A stretch of DNA of 64,000 nucleotides. Source: Curtobacterium pusillum (GTDB lineage Bacteria; Actinomycetota; Actinomycetes; Actinomycetales; Microbacteriaceae). The notes below the pieces were generated by a model. It saw only the letters and a list, made by a program, of their open reading frames with translations, was not told the DNA's origin and made no database searches. The position numbers were made by a program, and so were the translations under genes. Shown one piece after another: positions 46,801-54,505 of the stretch (the stretch's first letter is position 1; every line of letters starts with the position of its first letter). The stretch is taken from contig NZ_VEIY01000003.1 of the NCBI RefSeq assembly GCF_007680845.1, forward strand, positions 434,001 through 498,000. The letters are read 5' to 3'.

Positions 46801-47086
46801 TGCCGTCCGCTCCGCGGGAGCCGTGGTCGACGACGTCGGTCGCCTCGTAGCGGCCGCCGAGGCCGGTCACGTGGTACTCGTTCCCGCGGCGCTTCACGTC
46901 GACGCCGAGCGCCCGGAGCGTGCCGACGGTCCACTCGACCTGCCGGGTCGCGCTGATGCCGGAGACGATGCTCGTCCCCTTCGCGAGCGAGGCGAGCACC
47001 AGCGCGCGGTGTGCGTGGTACTTCGAGACCGGGATGTCGAGTTCCCCGACGAGCGGTGCGGATGTCCCGCGCACGACCAGCTGCAT
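43883..47086 (-). CDS. EPSP-synthase-like / acyl-CoA ligase fusion (proposed shikimate-processing enzyme, AnsJ+AnsK-like)
   Basis: A 1067-residue two-domain protein. Residues 1-442 are an AroA (EPSP synthase) fold, 445-500 an acidic linker, and 500-1060 an AMP-forming ligase. In the AroA part Lys22, Arg27, Q176, RRPI (130-133), Asp327 and RLKESDR (352-358) are kept. The usual N-A-G-T is SSGT (101-104), and the Lys of the K-[ST]-F-P motif is Ile427 (ISYP), so it is probably not a normal EPSP synthase. The ligase has FTSGTTGEPKG, GTSET, YRTGD, INRGGEKI and Lys1043 in NAVGKVQK. Proposed role: remove water from shikimate and make the CoA ester. ATG 47086 follows AGAGG. Confidence 0.88.
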   Translation of the reverse strand: MQLVVRGTSAPLVGELDIPVSKYHAHRALVLASLAKGTSIVSGISATRQVEWTVGTLRALGVDVKRRGNEYHVTGLGGRYEATDVVDHGSRGADGILNMGSSGTTLYFMTGLASLADKPMTLSGMKYFQRRPIKALLTSLQQMGVELEATNDCPPVTVQPKRPRGGDVSIAGTLSQWISGLLLVAPFAEQETRVHITGGRLNEQPYVELTVRMMRQFGLTVEVSDDWLEYRIPANQQATPHDYVIPPDIGSAAFGIAAAGIRESNVLLRGMTAFTTAETDHPESEFLDLATAMGVPMRIDEETGFVRIEHDGSPLRPLDIDCQPIPDLLPVLSTMATFAEGTTRLWNVAHIRLKESDRVSAMLQLNRLGGRAEQGADELRVTGVRPGDLHGSPMSSFNDHRVLMSLAVAASKADGVSTLTYPRAYRISYPTFLEAMDSVGLDMSVGDGLAAQVARDDRIDAAEAASEATDLGETGGAGEREETGDATARQLSTTPELAGVDADPLVLSEKVRALSETDPDGLAVIEVGGPEPVNTTWRELQDEADRVSALLLELGVRRGESVAMQLPNWREFVSITLGAIQIGAVATPIMPVFGPRETTMTLARSRARVVFLPNVFRKRRPALELLDVIDEAKAQKRRLSVEHVVVLRAEARGHADAPTNQPPLPADAADRVAASEWNWRWFDTALDSVQVDVDQIRSHAPGPDDICQLLFTSGTTGEPKGVQHPHRTLGLATAMHVAQSGLTSADRIYIPSPLAHQTGFLYGMLLAFRLGAPQVIQPVWDGTVALEQAFGAAGATFVQCATPFLTDLVDLVEAGAQQPESLRIFVPTGAAVPRALAQRASTVLGSAILGAFGTSETCLGALSSPSDDPAQAYGHDGRALPGITIRIVDDEGHELPADTEGNFELFSPTMFDGYLDRPDLTDDVFTEDGWYRTGDLAKVSEQGFLSITGRVKDVINRGGEKIPVVEIENLLYQHPLVTDVAIVAMPDARLGERACAFVVPAAGGERLDFVGMQRALDKAGVSKYYWPERLEYIDELPRNAVGKVQKNVLRDQAAALVASATKENETR

Positions 47087-47216
47087 GCGTACCTCTTCCC
47101 TGTTGCGACGCACGACCACGCTACGCCTGCTCGAACCAACCTGGGAATCGGATGTGCACGACCAGCGGCGTGGTTCGTTGTGCGTGTCCGACAAGGACCC
47201 GGGCAGGATGTACAGC
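47087..47216. promoter_or_regulatory. Divergent promoter region of the CHC-type operon and ybdK-like gene
   Basis: The 130 bp between the two divergent starts must hold both promoters. I see no strong -35/-10 pair or palindromic operator. Boundaries are simply the gap. Confidence 0.4.
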
Positions 47217-48347
47217 ATGGAGATCCGTTTCAGCGAGTCCCGCCCGTCGACCATCGGCGTCGAGTGGGAGCTCCCCCTGGTCGACCGGGACACGGGCGAC
47301 CTCAGCCCGCGCGCACCCGCCGTCATCGCCGCGGTGCAGGAACGGCTCGGTGACCCCGACCGTGTCACCGAGGAGCTCCTCACGAACACCGTGGAGGTCG
47401 TCACCGGCGTCCACACGCGCGTGCGGGACGCCACGAGCGAGCTGTCCGGGATCATCACCGAGGTCATCGACGCGGCCGAACCGCTCGACGCGCAGGTGAT
47501 GTGCTCCGGCACGCACCCGTTCGCGCAGTGGGACCAGCAGGAGATCACGCCGGACAGCGAGCACTACACGACGCTCATCGACCGGACGCGCTGGTGGGGG
47601 CGGCAGATGCTCATCTGGGGCGTCCATGTCCACGTCGGCATCGACGACCGCGACAAGGCCGTCCCGATCATGAACGCGATGCTCGCCTACGTGCCGCACC
47701 TGCAGGCCTTCACCGCCTCCAGTCCGTTCTGGGGCGGGACGGACACGGGCTACGCCTCGAACCGGGCGCTCATGTTCCAGCAGCTCCCGACGGGCGGGCT
47801 CCCGCCGCAGCTCGCCGCGTGGCCGGACTTCGAGGCGGTCGTCGACGACCTCACCCGCACCGGTGTCATCGAGGGCTTCAAGGACCTCCGCTGGGACATC
47901 CGGCCCTCGCCCGGCTGGGGCACGCTCGAGAACCGTGTCTCCGACGGCATCTCGACCCTGCACGAGGTCGGTGCCGTCACCGCGCTCGTCCAGTGCCTGG
48001 TCACCGCGATGTCGGATCGGCTGGACGCCGGCGAGACCCTGCCGAGCATGCAGCCGTGGTTCATCCGCGAGAACAAGTGGCGCGCCGCCCGGTACGGCAT
48101 GGAGGCCGAGATCATCACGAACGCGGCGGGTGACGAACGGCTCGTGACCGACGAGGTGCACGACCTGGTGCAGCGGCTCGATCCGGTCGCGGAGCGCTTG
48201 GGTTGCCAGCAGGAGCTGCACCACCTCGACACGATGATCGCGGACGGCGCCTCGTACCAGCGGCAGCTCAAGGTCGCGCAGGAGAGCGGCGGGGACCTGC
48301 GCGCGGTGGTCCGGCACCTGGTGACGGAGTTCCGCGAGTCGCTCTGA
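47217..48347 (+). CDS. Carboxylate-amine ligase, YbdK family
   Basis: A 376-residue protein of the GCS2 (YbdK) family, weak gamma-glutamylcysteine ligases or other carboxylate-amine ligases. It has TIGVEWELPLVDRDTG at the N-terminus, SGTHPFAQWDQQEI, the histidine motif GVHVHVGIDD, WPDFEAVV and WFIRENKWRAARYG. The true substrate of most members is unknown. ATG 47217 is used; ATG 47208 is in frame. Divergent from the CHC-type operon, it may be unrelated to it. Confidence 0.9.
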   Translation: MEIRFSESRPSTIGVEWELPLVDRDTGDLSPRAPAVIAAVQERLGDPDRVTEELLTNTVEVVTGVHTRVRDATSELSGIITEVIDAAEPLDAQVMCSGTHPFAQWDQQEITPDSEHYTTLIDRTRWWGRQMLIWGVHVHVGIDDRDKAVPIMNAMLAYVPHLQAFTASSPFWGGTDTGYASNRALMFQQLPTGGLPPQLAAWPDFEAVVDDLTRTGVIEGFKDLRWDIRPSPGWGTLENRVSDGISTLHEVGAVTALVQCLVTAMSDRLDAGETLPSMQPWFIRENKWRAARYGMEAEIITNAAGDERLVTDEVHDLVQRLDPVAERLGCQQELHHLDTMIADGASYQRQLKVAQESGGDLRAVVRHLVTEFRESL

Positions 48348-48369
48348 GCCGCGCGACTCCCCGGCTGTT

Positions 48370-48465
48370 CCGGGCGTACCTGGTCGTTCCGGGCGTACCT
48401 GGTCGTTCGTTTCGACCAGGTACGCCCGATCCCGCTTTCCATCGCGGCCGTTCTGGGAAGGAACG
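48370..48465. repeat. Composite intergenic element, copy 2
   Basis: Two direct GGGCGTACCTGGTCG copies, then the inverted copy, giving a perfect 16-bp hairpin (48390-48405 with 48413-48428, loop TTCGTTT). Next come TTTCCATCGCG and CGTTCTGGGAAGGAACG, the same tail as at 9420-9449. It lies after the ybdK-like gene and before the 48-bp palindrome. Confidence 0.8.
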
Positions 48466-48485
48466 TCGCGAAGCGCTGACAGACG

Positions 48486-48533
48486 GACGGACGGGAGGCG
48501 CGGTGCCAGCCGGCGCCGCGCCTCCCGTCCGTC
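48486..48533. terminator. 48-bp palindrome before ffh end (GGAGGCGCGG family)
   Basis: Same 48-bp design as at 14378 and 55545, with one mismatched pair near the centre (GTGCCAG against CCGGCGC). It sits between the convergent ybdK-like gene and ffh and probably ends both transcripts. Confidence 0.8.
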
Positions 48534-48545
48534 AGGTGGTCGGGT

Positions 48546-50102
48546 CTACCGACCCAGGAACTTCTGCAGGCTCGCGAGCTCTTCCTCGGTCGGCGCCTTG
48601 CCGCCCTTGGCGCCGCCGCCGAGCCCGAGCCCGGACCCCTTCGCCGCCGGCTGGGGCGCTGCCGCAGCACCCGAGGCGAGTGCGGCACGCTTCGCGGGGT
48701 TGCCGACCTTCGACTTCTTCTTGCCGCCGCCCTGCTGCTGCTTCTTGCCGCCGTGCATCCCGGGGATCGGGCCCATGCCGGGCATCTGCGGGACACCGCC
48801 ACGGGCGACGGTCTTCATCATCTTCGCGGCCTGCTCGAACCGGTTCACGAGGGCGTTGACCTCGGTCACGGTCGAACCGGCACCGCGGGCGATGCGGAGG
48901 CGCCGGGAGCCGTTGAGGAGCTTCGGGAGCTCGCGCTCCTGGGGGGTCATCGACTGGATGATCGCCTCGGTGCGCACGATCTCGCGCTCGTCGAAGTTGT
49001 CGAGCGCCTCGCGCATGCCCTTCGCCCCGGGGAGCATGCCGAGCATGCCCTTGATCGAGCCGGCCTTGCGGAGCTGCTGCATCTGCTGCAGGAAGTCGTT
49101 CAGCGTGAACGAGTCGGTCGCGATCTTCTCGGCGACCTTGCGTGCTTCTTCCTCGTCGAAGGCACCCTGCGCCTGCTCGATGAGGGAGAGGATGTCGCCG
49201 AGGTCGAGGATGCGGCTCGCCATGCGGTCCGGGTGGAACGGCTCGAAGTCGTCGAGGCCTTCACCCGTGGAGGCGAACATGATCGGACGACCGGTCACGC
49301 TCGCGACCGACAGGGCTGCACCACCGCGGGCGTCGCCGTCGAGCTTCGAGAGGACGACGCCGGTGAAGTCGACGCCTTCCTGGAAGGCACGGGCGGTCGC
49401 GACGGCGTCCTGACCGATCATCGCGTCGATGACGAAGAGGACCTCGTCCGGGTCGACGGCCTTGCGGATGTTCGCGGCCTGCTTCATCAGCTCGGCGTCG
49501 ACACCGAGGCGACCGGCGGTGTCGACGATGACGGTGTCGTACTGCTGGTCGACGGCGGCCTTGATCGCGTTCTTGGCGACCTTGACCGGGTCGCCGACGC
49601 CGTTGCCGGGCTCGGGAGCGAAGACGTGCACGCCAGCCTGCTCGCCGACGACCTGCAGCTGCTGGACGGCGTTCGGACGCTGGAGGTCCGCCGCGACGAG
49701 CATCGGCGTGTGGCCGTCCTTCTTGAGCCACTTGCCGAGCTTGCCGGCGAGGGTCGTCTTGCCGGCGCCCTGCAGGCCCGCGAGCATGATGACCGTCGGC
49801 GGCCGCTTGGCGAACTCGAGCCGACGCTGCTGCCCGCCGAGGATGCCGACGAGTTCCTCGTTGACGATCTGGACGACCTGCTGCGCCGGGTTCAGCGCCT
49901 TGTTGACCTCGTCGGAGAGGGCGCGTTCCCGCACTGCTGCGGTGAACGCCTTGACGACCTCGAGCGCGACGTCGGCGTCGAGGAGCGCCCGTCGGATCTC
50001 GCGGACGGTGCCGTCGACGTCGGACGGAGTCAGCCGACCCTTGCTCCGCAGGTTGCGGAAGGTCTCGGTCAGCCGATCGGAGAGTGAACCGAATTGCGCC
50101 AT
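48546..50102 (-). CDS. ffh: Signal recognition particle protein Ffh
   Basis: GTPase of the signal recognition particle that delivers ribosomes making membrane proteins to FtsY. The 518-residue protein has an N domain, the G domain with GLQGAGKTTLAGKLGKWL, DTAGRLGVD and TKLDGDARGGAALS, and a Met-rich M domain (about 320-440) with SMTPQERELPKLLNGSRRLRIARGAG for the RNA. The tail is Gly/Lys/Gln-rich (GGKKQQQGGGKKKSK). The start ATG 50102 is clear. Confidence 0.97.
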   Translation of the reverse strand: MAQFGSLSDRLTETFRNLRSKGRLTPSDVDGTVREIRRALLDADVALEVVKAFTAAVRERALSDEVNKALNPAQQVVQIVNEELVGILGGQQRRLEFAKRPPTVIMLAGLQGAGKTTLAGKLGKWLKKDGHTPMLVAADLQRPNAVQQLQVVGEQAGVHVFAPEPGNGVGDPVKVAKNAIKAAVDQQYDTVIVDTAGRLGVDAELMKQAANIRKAVDPDEVLFVIDAMIGQDAVATARAFQEGVDFTGVVLSKLDGDARGGAALSVASVTGRPIMFASTGEGLDDFEPFHPDRMASRILDLGDILSLIEQAQGAFDEEEARKVAEKIATDSFTLNDFLQQMQQLRKAGSIKGMLGMLPGAKGMREALDNFDEREIVRTEAIIQSMTPQERELPKLLNGSRRLRIARGAGSTVTEVNALVNRFEQAAKMMKTVARGGVPQMPGMGPIPGMHGGKKQQQGGGKKKSKVGNPAKRAALASGAAAAPQPAAKGSGLGLGGGAKGGKAPTEEELASLQKFLGR

Positions 50103-50134
50103 GATCCGTCGATTCTACAAGGGCCTCGGACAGT

Positions 50135-50788
50135 TCACCGCAGGAGGACCCCGTCGGCGAGCGCGACGGCCTCCCCGAGCCCGACGTCGACGACCACGGG
50201 AGCGGTCGACGGCGTGCGGTCGAGGGTCGGGAACCACCGTCGTCCGGGCGACACGAGGACGAGCAGCCCGCGCACGTCGCCGACCGGCGCGAAGTCCGGC
50301 ACGGGCGGGTTGGCGTACGGCTCGAGACCGTGCCGACCGAGGACCTCGACCGCCCCGAGGACGTCGGGGACCGCGATGCCGACCTCGCTGACCGACAGGA
50401 GGAACGCGTGGCCGTCCGTGTGGGACGAGGGCGCAGGCAGCGCCCGACGCTCGATGAGTTCGAGGACCTGCCGGTCCGGCCCTTCGAAGTACACCGACCG
50501 CGAGTCCCAGTTCGGCGGCCCCTCGAACTCGTCGGCGTCGTCCGTGCCGAGGACCGTCGCGATGCCCGCGATCCAGGACTTGGCGGCGGCGAAGGACCCG
50601 GTCGGGATCGTGAACGCGAGGTGGTGCGCGCCGGTCATCTGGTCGAGCGGGCGGAACACGAGGCCCGTGGTGCCGAGGACCACCCGGACGGCACCCTCGT
50701 CCGCCCGGACGTCGCACCCGAGGCGTTCGTAGAACCGCGCCGTGTCGTCGAGCGACCGGGTGGCGAGCTGTACCTGCTGGATCTGCAT
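50135..50788 (-). CDS. VOC (glyoxalase) family protein
   Basis: A 217-residue protein of two beta-alpha-beta-beta-beta modules. It begins MQIQQVQLATRSLDDTARFYERLG and continues with AHHLAFTIP and VYFEGPDRQVLELIERR, then a second half starting VSEVGIAVPDV. The His and Glu positions fit a metal site of the vicinal-oxygen-chelate fold. It resembles the catechol-dioxygenase/glyoxalase-like group; the substrate is unknown. ATG 50788 is preferred over the longer frame to 50815. It is divergent from the small membrane protein gene. Confidence 0.85.
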   Translation of the reverse strand: MQIQQVQLATRSLDDTARFYERLGCDVRADEGAVRVVLGTTGLVFRPLDQMTGAHHLAFTIPTGSFAAAKSWIAGIATVLGTDDADEFEGPPNWDSRSVYFEGPDRQVLELIERRALPAPSSHTDGHAFLLSVSEVGIAVPDVLGAVEVLGRHGLEPYANPPVPDFAPVGDVRGLLVLVSPGRRWFPTLDRTPSTAPVVVDVGLGEAVALADGVLLR

Positions 50789-50847
50789 GCCCCCATCGCA
50801 CTCCCTCAACCGCACTCGAGGTCAAGCACGGGACTACGGTCCGGAGC

Positions 50848-51384
50848 ATGCGTCTCGGTGAGATAGACCTCGGTGGGTGGGCGCGACTCGTCGGTGCCGT
50901 CGTCCTGTGCACCGCCCTCGCCTGGGTGTTCGGGTCCACCCTGGCGGGCGGGCCCCTCGCCGTCGTGGCGCCCGCGGCGATCGGGTTCGGCCTGCTCATC
51001 GCGGTCGTCGTCGTGGTCAGCTGGGCGCGGTACGGCGGGTACCAGGTGCACCGGGCCGTGCAGCGGTGGATCCGGGGCGGTCCCGAGCCGGTGGGCGTGC
51101 CGGCGGCGAAGCGGGTCCGGGCGCTGTCGCAGTTCATCGACCGCACCGGCTGGTACGGCTGGCTGGCTGTCGCCGCCGCCGCGATCTTCACCGTCGACGG
51201 CCTCCTCCAGCTCGCCGGACGTTCCGACTGGCGCGCCGTCCTGCTCGCGCTGCTCCCCGCGACGATCTGGGCCGGGAACGCGATCAACGCGCTGGTGATC
51301 GAGCGCCGTTGGCGGCCGCGGGCGAAGGCGCTCTACGAGGAGGAGCTCCAGACCGCATCGTGGACGGATCTCCCACCGCTCTGA
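50848..51384 (+). CDS. Small multi-span membrane protein, unknown
   Basis: A 178-residue protein with about four membrane segments (roughly 12-33, 38-58, 100-120 and 128-147) and charged loops (RAVQRWIRGGPEPVGVPAAKRVRAL). The C-terminus is cytoplasmic-looking and acidic. I do not recognise a family. It lies 45 bp before lipB on the same strand but shares no evident function. Confidence 0.75.
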   Translation: MRLGEIDLGGWARLVGAVVLCTALAWVFGSTLAGGPLAVVAPAAIGFGLLIAVVVVVSWARYGGYQVHRAVQRWIRGGPEPVGVPAAKRVRALSQFIDRTGWYGWLAVAAAAIFTVDGLLQLAGRSDWRAVLLALLPATIWAGNAINALVIERRWRPRAKALYEEELQTASWTDLPPL

Positions 51385-51429
51385 ACGGGTTGTTGGACGG
51401 AGTCCAGGAACCGTCGTAGCCTGGTCGTC

Positions 51430-52137
51430 ATGCCGGCCCTCGACATCCTCCGACGCCCGGGTCCCACCGACTACGCCGAGGGACTCGCGCTGCAGCGGCA
51501 CCTCCGCGCCGAGGTCGTCGCAGGTCGCTCCCCCGGCGCGCTCGTCCTCTGCGAGCACCCGTCCGTGTACACGGCGGGTCGCCGCACCGAACCCTCCGAC
51601 CTGCCGACGGACGGCTTCCCCGTGGTCGAGGTCGACCGTGGCGGCCGGATCACCTGGCACGGGCCGGGGCAGCTCGTCGCCTACCCGATCGTCCGGCTCG
51701 CCGAGCCGCTCGACGTCGTGGCGTGGGTGCGCGACCTCGAGCAGGTGATCATCGACGCCGCGGCCGCGTTCGGTGTCACAGCCGAGCGGGTCGACGGCCG
51801 GAGCGGCGCGTGGGTGCACGACGACACCACGACCGGGACCGACGGCACTCGACCCGGCAGCACCGCGAAGGTCGGCGCCATCGGCCTGCACGTCGCCGAG
51901 GGCGTCACCAGCCACGGCATCGCGATCAACTGCACGAACGCCCTCGACGCCTACGCGGCGATCGTCCCGTGCGGCATCGCCGACGCCGGCGTCACGACCC
52001 TCAGCGCCGCCGCCGGCCGCACGATCACCGTGGACGAGGTCGCGGCGGTGGTCGCCGAGCGCACGCAGGCCGCGGTCGACGGCATGCACACCAGGAACCG
52101 GATCAGCAGCACCGCTCGACAGGAGACCCTCGCATGA
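51430..52137 (+). CDS. lipB: Octanoyltransferase LipB
   Basis: Moves octanoyl from acyl carrier protein to lipoyl domains. The 235-residue protein has [56 protein letters not shown] with the catalytic Lys, and a Cys in [14 protein letters not shown] as the acyl acceptor. It overlaps lipA by 4 nt; together they make lipoate. Confidence 0.97.
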   Translation: MPALDILRRPGPTDYAEGLALQRHLRAEVVAGRSPGALVLCEHPSVYTAGRRTEPSDLPTDGFPVVEVDRGGRITWHGPGQLVAYPIVRLAEPLDVVAWVRDLEQVIIDAAAAFGVTAERVDGRSGAWVHDDTTTGTDGTRPGSTAKVGAIGLHVAEGVTSHGIAINCTNALDAYAAIVPCGIADAGVTTLSAAAGRTITVDEVAAVVAERTQAAVDGMHTRNRISSTARQETLA

Positions 52138-53117
52138 CCCTCGCCCCCGAAGGCCGCCGCATGCTCCGCGTCGAGGCACGCAACGCCCAGACGCCGATCG
52201 AGACGAAGCCGGCGTGGATCAAGACCCGCGCCACCCAGGGCCCCGAGTTCCGCGAGCTCTCCGCCCTGGTCAAGGACAAGCAGCTGCACACCGTCTGCCA
52301 GGAGGCCGGCTGCCCGAACATCTTCGAGTGCTGGGAGGACCGCGAGGCCACCTTCCTCATCGGCGGCTCCCAGTGCACCCGCCGCTGCGACTTCTGCCAG
52401 ATCGACACCGGCAAGCCCGAGCCGCTCGACCGCGACGAACCCCGCCGGGTCGCCGACTCCGTCGTGTCGATGGGACTCAAGTACGCCACGGTGACCGGCG
52501 TCGCTCGGGACGACCTCGACGACGGCGGCGCCTGGCTCTACGCCGAGACCATCCGCCAGATCCACGAGCACTCCCCCGGCACCGGCGTGGAGATCCTCGT
52601 ACCGGACTTCAACGGCCGCCCGGACCAGCTCGGCCAGGTGTTCGACGCCCGGCCGGAGGTCTTCGCGCACAACGTCGAGACCGTGCCGCGCATCTTCAAG
52701 CGCATCCGGCCCGCCTTCACGTTCGAGCGCTCCCTCGACGTCATCACGCAGGGCCGCGACGCCGGGCTCGTGACGAAGTCGAACCTCATCCTCGGCATGG
52801 GCGAGGAGCGCACCGAGGTCGAGGACGCCCTGCAGCGCTTGCACGACGCCGGCACGGACATCATCACGCTGACGCAGTACCTCCGCCCGTCACCTCGACA
52901 CCTGCCGGTCGCCCGGTGGGTCCGCCCGGAGGAGTTCGTCGAGCTGCGCGAGGTCGCGGAACAGATGGGCTTCGCCGGTGTGCTCGCCGGGCCCCTCGTC
53001 CGCTCGTCGTACCGCGCGGGTCGGCTCTGGGCGCGCGCGACGGTGGCGCGCGGGGGCACGGTGCCGGAGCACGTGTCCCACCTGCTGGACGCCACGCCGG
53101 GCCGCCAGGCGGTCTGA
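52134..53117 (+). CDS. lipA: Lipoyl synthase LipA
   Basis: Radical SAM enzyme that inserts two sulfurs into octanoyl groups on lipoyl domains. The 327-residue protein has the auxiliary cluster motif C-x4-C-x5-C ([13 protein letters not shown]), the radical SAM motif CTRRCDFC and the family C-terminal [23 protein letters not shown] 52134 overlaps the lipB stop. Confidence 0.97.
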   Translation: MTLAPEGRRMLRVEARNAQTPIETKPAWIKTRATQGPEFRELSALVKDKQLHTVCQEAGCPNIFECWEDREATFLIGGSQCTRRCDFCQIDTGKPEPLDRDEPRRVADSVVSMGLKYATVTGVARDDLDDGGAWLYAETIRQIHEHSPGTGVEILVPDFNGRPDQLGQVFDARPEVFAHNVETVPRIFKRIRPAFTFERSLDVITQGRDAGLVTKSNLILGMGEERTEVEDALQRLHDAGTDIITLTQYLRPSPRHLPVARWVRPEEFVELREVAEQMGFAGVLAGPLVRSSYRAGRLWARATVARGGTVPEHVSHLLDATPGRQAV

Positions 53118-53162
53118 AGCCGCCTCCCGTCCGACGTTGCCCTGGGACAGGGCGCCTGGTCG

Positions 53163-53321
53163 CTACGCGCGGCCGCGGATGCTCCGGAGGAGCCAGCCGA
53201 TGACCGCCAGCAGGATGAGCACGATGCCCACCCAGAGCAGGAACTTCAGCGCACCGACGAAGATGCCGCTGAAGAGCAGGACGAGGCCGACGATGATCGC
53301 GATGATCAGCAGAGCGGGCAT
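53163..53321 (-). CDS. Small two-span membrane protein
   Basis: A 52-residue hydrophobic protein (two membrane segments, about 3-22 and 25-44) with a basic tail LRSIRGRA. It resembles the many short hydrophobic stress-linked proteins of actinobacteria; function unknown. It stands alone between lipA (convergent) and ftsY, 98 bp after ftsY. ATG 53321 follows GGAGACCC. Confidence 0.75.
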   Translation of the reverse strand: MPALLIIAIIVGLVLLFSGIFVGALKFLLWVGIVLILLAVIGWLLRSIRGRA

Positions 53322-53419
53322 GAGGGTCTCCAATCCCTGGAACGAGACCGGACGGATGCCCGGGCCGTAGCGAGACGGTACACGCGGAACGGCGTCCGCG
53401 TTCGCCCCCGGACGAGCGC

Positions 53420-54289
53420 TCAGCCGACCAGGTTCTGCACGAACACGTGCGGCGTGAAGCCGGTGAGGTCGTTGATCCCCTCGCCCTGCCCGATGAGCTT
53501 GATCGGGATGCCGGTCTTCTCCTGCACGCTGAGCACGAACCCGGCCTTGGCGGACCCGTCGAGCTTCGTGATGACGAGCCCGGTGACGCCGGCACCCTCG
53601 ATGAACGCCTGCGCCTGTGCGAGGCCGTTCTGACCGGTGGTGGCGTCGAGGACGAGCAAGACCTCGGCGATCTCGGTCTGCTTCTCCACCACGCGCTTGA
53701 TCTTCGACAGCTCGTCCATCAGCCCGGCCTTGGTGTGCAGCCGGCCCGCGGTGTCGATGACCACGATCTCGGTGCCGGTGCGGATGGCCTGCTCGACGGT
53801 CTGGTACGCCACCGATGCCGGGTCCTGCCCGGGCTGGGACGGCCGGACGACGTCGACGCCGGCGCGCTCGGCCCACGTGGCGACCTGCTCGACGGCTGCG
53901 GCGCGGAAGGTGTCCGCCGCCCCGACCAGCACCGTGCGGTCGTAGGTCTTCAGGAACTTCGCGAACTTGCCGATCGTGGTGGTCTTGCCGACGCCGTTCA
54001 CGCCGACGACGAGCACGACGGCCGGCCGTGCGCTGAGCTTGAGGGTGGTGTCGAGCTTCGAGAGCCGTTCTTCGAGGACCTCGCGGAGCATGCGCTGCAG
54101 GTCGGCGGGGTCCGTCGTGCCGTACCGGTCGACCCGCGCGTGCAGGTCCTCGATGATCTCCTCGGAGATGTCCGGCCCGAAGTCCGCGCCGATGAGCGCC
54201 GTCTCGAGGTCGTCCCACGTGGTCTCGTCGATCGTCTTGCGCTGGAACAGCCCGCGCAGCCGGGAGGACAGTGACCAGGAACTCGCCAT
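53420..54289 (-). CDS. ftsY: Signal recognition particle receptor FtsY
   Basis: Membrane-docking GTPase partner of Ffh. The 289-residue protein has an NG core with GVNGVGKTTTIGKFAKFL, DTAGRLHTKAGLMDEL and TKLDGSAKAGFVLS. It lacks the long acidic A domain of E. coli FtsY; the short N-terminus (SSWSLSSRLRGLFQRK) has an amphipathic basic helix that could bind the membrane. It is divergent from the TerC gene, with only 43 bp to the riboswitch. Confidence 0.96.
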   Translation of the reverse strand: MASSWSLSSRLRGLFQRKTIDETTWDDLETALIGADFGPDISEEIIEDLHARVDRYGTTDPADLQRMLREVLEERLSKLDTTLKLSARPAVVLVVGVNGVGKTTTIGKFAKFLKTYDRTVLVGAADTFRAAAVEQVATWAERAGVDVVRPSQPGQDPASVAYQTVEQAIRTGTEIVVIDTAGRLHTKAGLMDELSKIKRVVEKQTEIAEVLLVLDATTGQNGLAQAQAFIEGAGVTGLVITKLDGSAKAGFVLSVQEKTGIPIKLIGQGEGINDLTGFTPHVFVQNLVG

Positions 54290-54332
54290 GCTCCCAGCTT
54301 AGAGCGCACCACATGTCCGCTGTGCCCGGTAG

Positions 54333-54477
54333 GCTGGTGGACACGAAGGGGAGTATTCCTCCTCGGTGTCCCCGTCAGTACGGGCCGGAACGATCCGGCT
54401 CCGGGGCGCCGGTCGTGACCCGGACATCGGACGGGCCGTGACGGAAGAGACCTTCAGGCCTCGGCGTACCCACCAGC
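54333..54477 (+). promoter_or_regulatory. yybP-ykoY manganese riboswitch
   Basis: The RNA closes with a P1 stem GCTGGTGG (54333-54340) and CCACCAGC (54470-54477). Right after P1 comes AAGGGGAGTA, and GAGACCTTCAGGCCT occurs on the 3' side: the two conserved L1/L3 sequences that bind Mn2+ in this class. It precedes a TerC family gene, the most common target. High Mn2+ would turn on the exporter. Confidence 0.92.
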
Positions 54478-54505
54478 TGGTCGCGCCCTCACCTGAAGGA
54501 ACCCG

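Noticed and set aside
43883..47086. Frameshift or assembly error joining aroA and a ligase gene
   Set aside because: The two domains are in one frame with a plausible acidic linker, and a similar fusion is known from the phoslactomycin genes (PlmJK).
45760..47086. Canonical EPSP synthase (aroA) call
   Set aside because: Several active-site residues differ (SSGT for N-A-G-T, Ile427 for Lys), and the context is a CoA-based reductive pathway.
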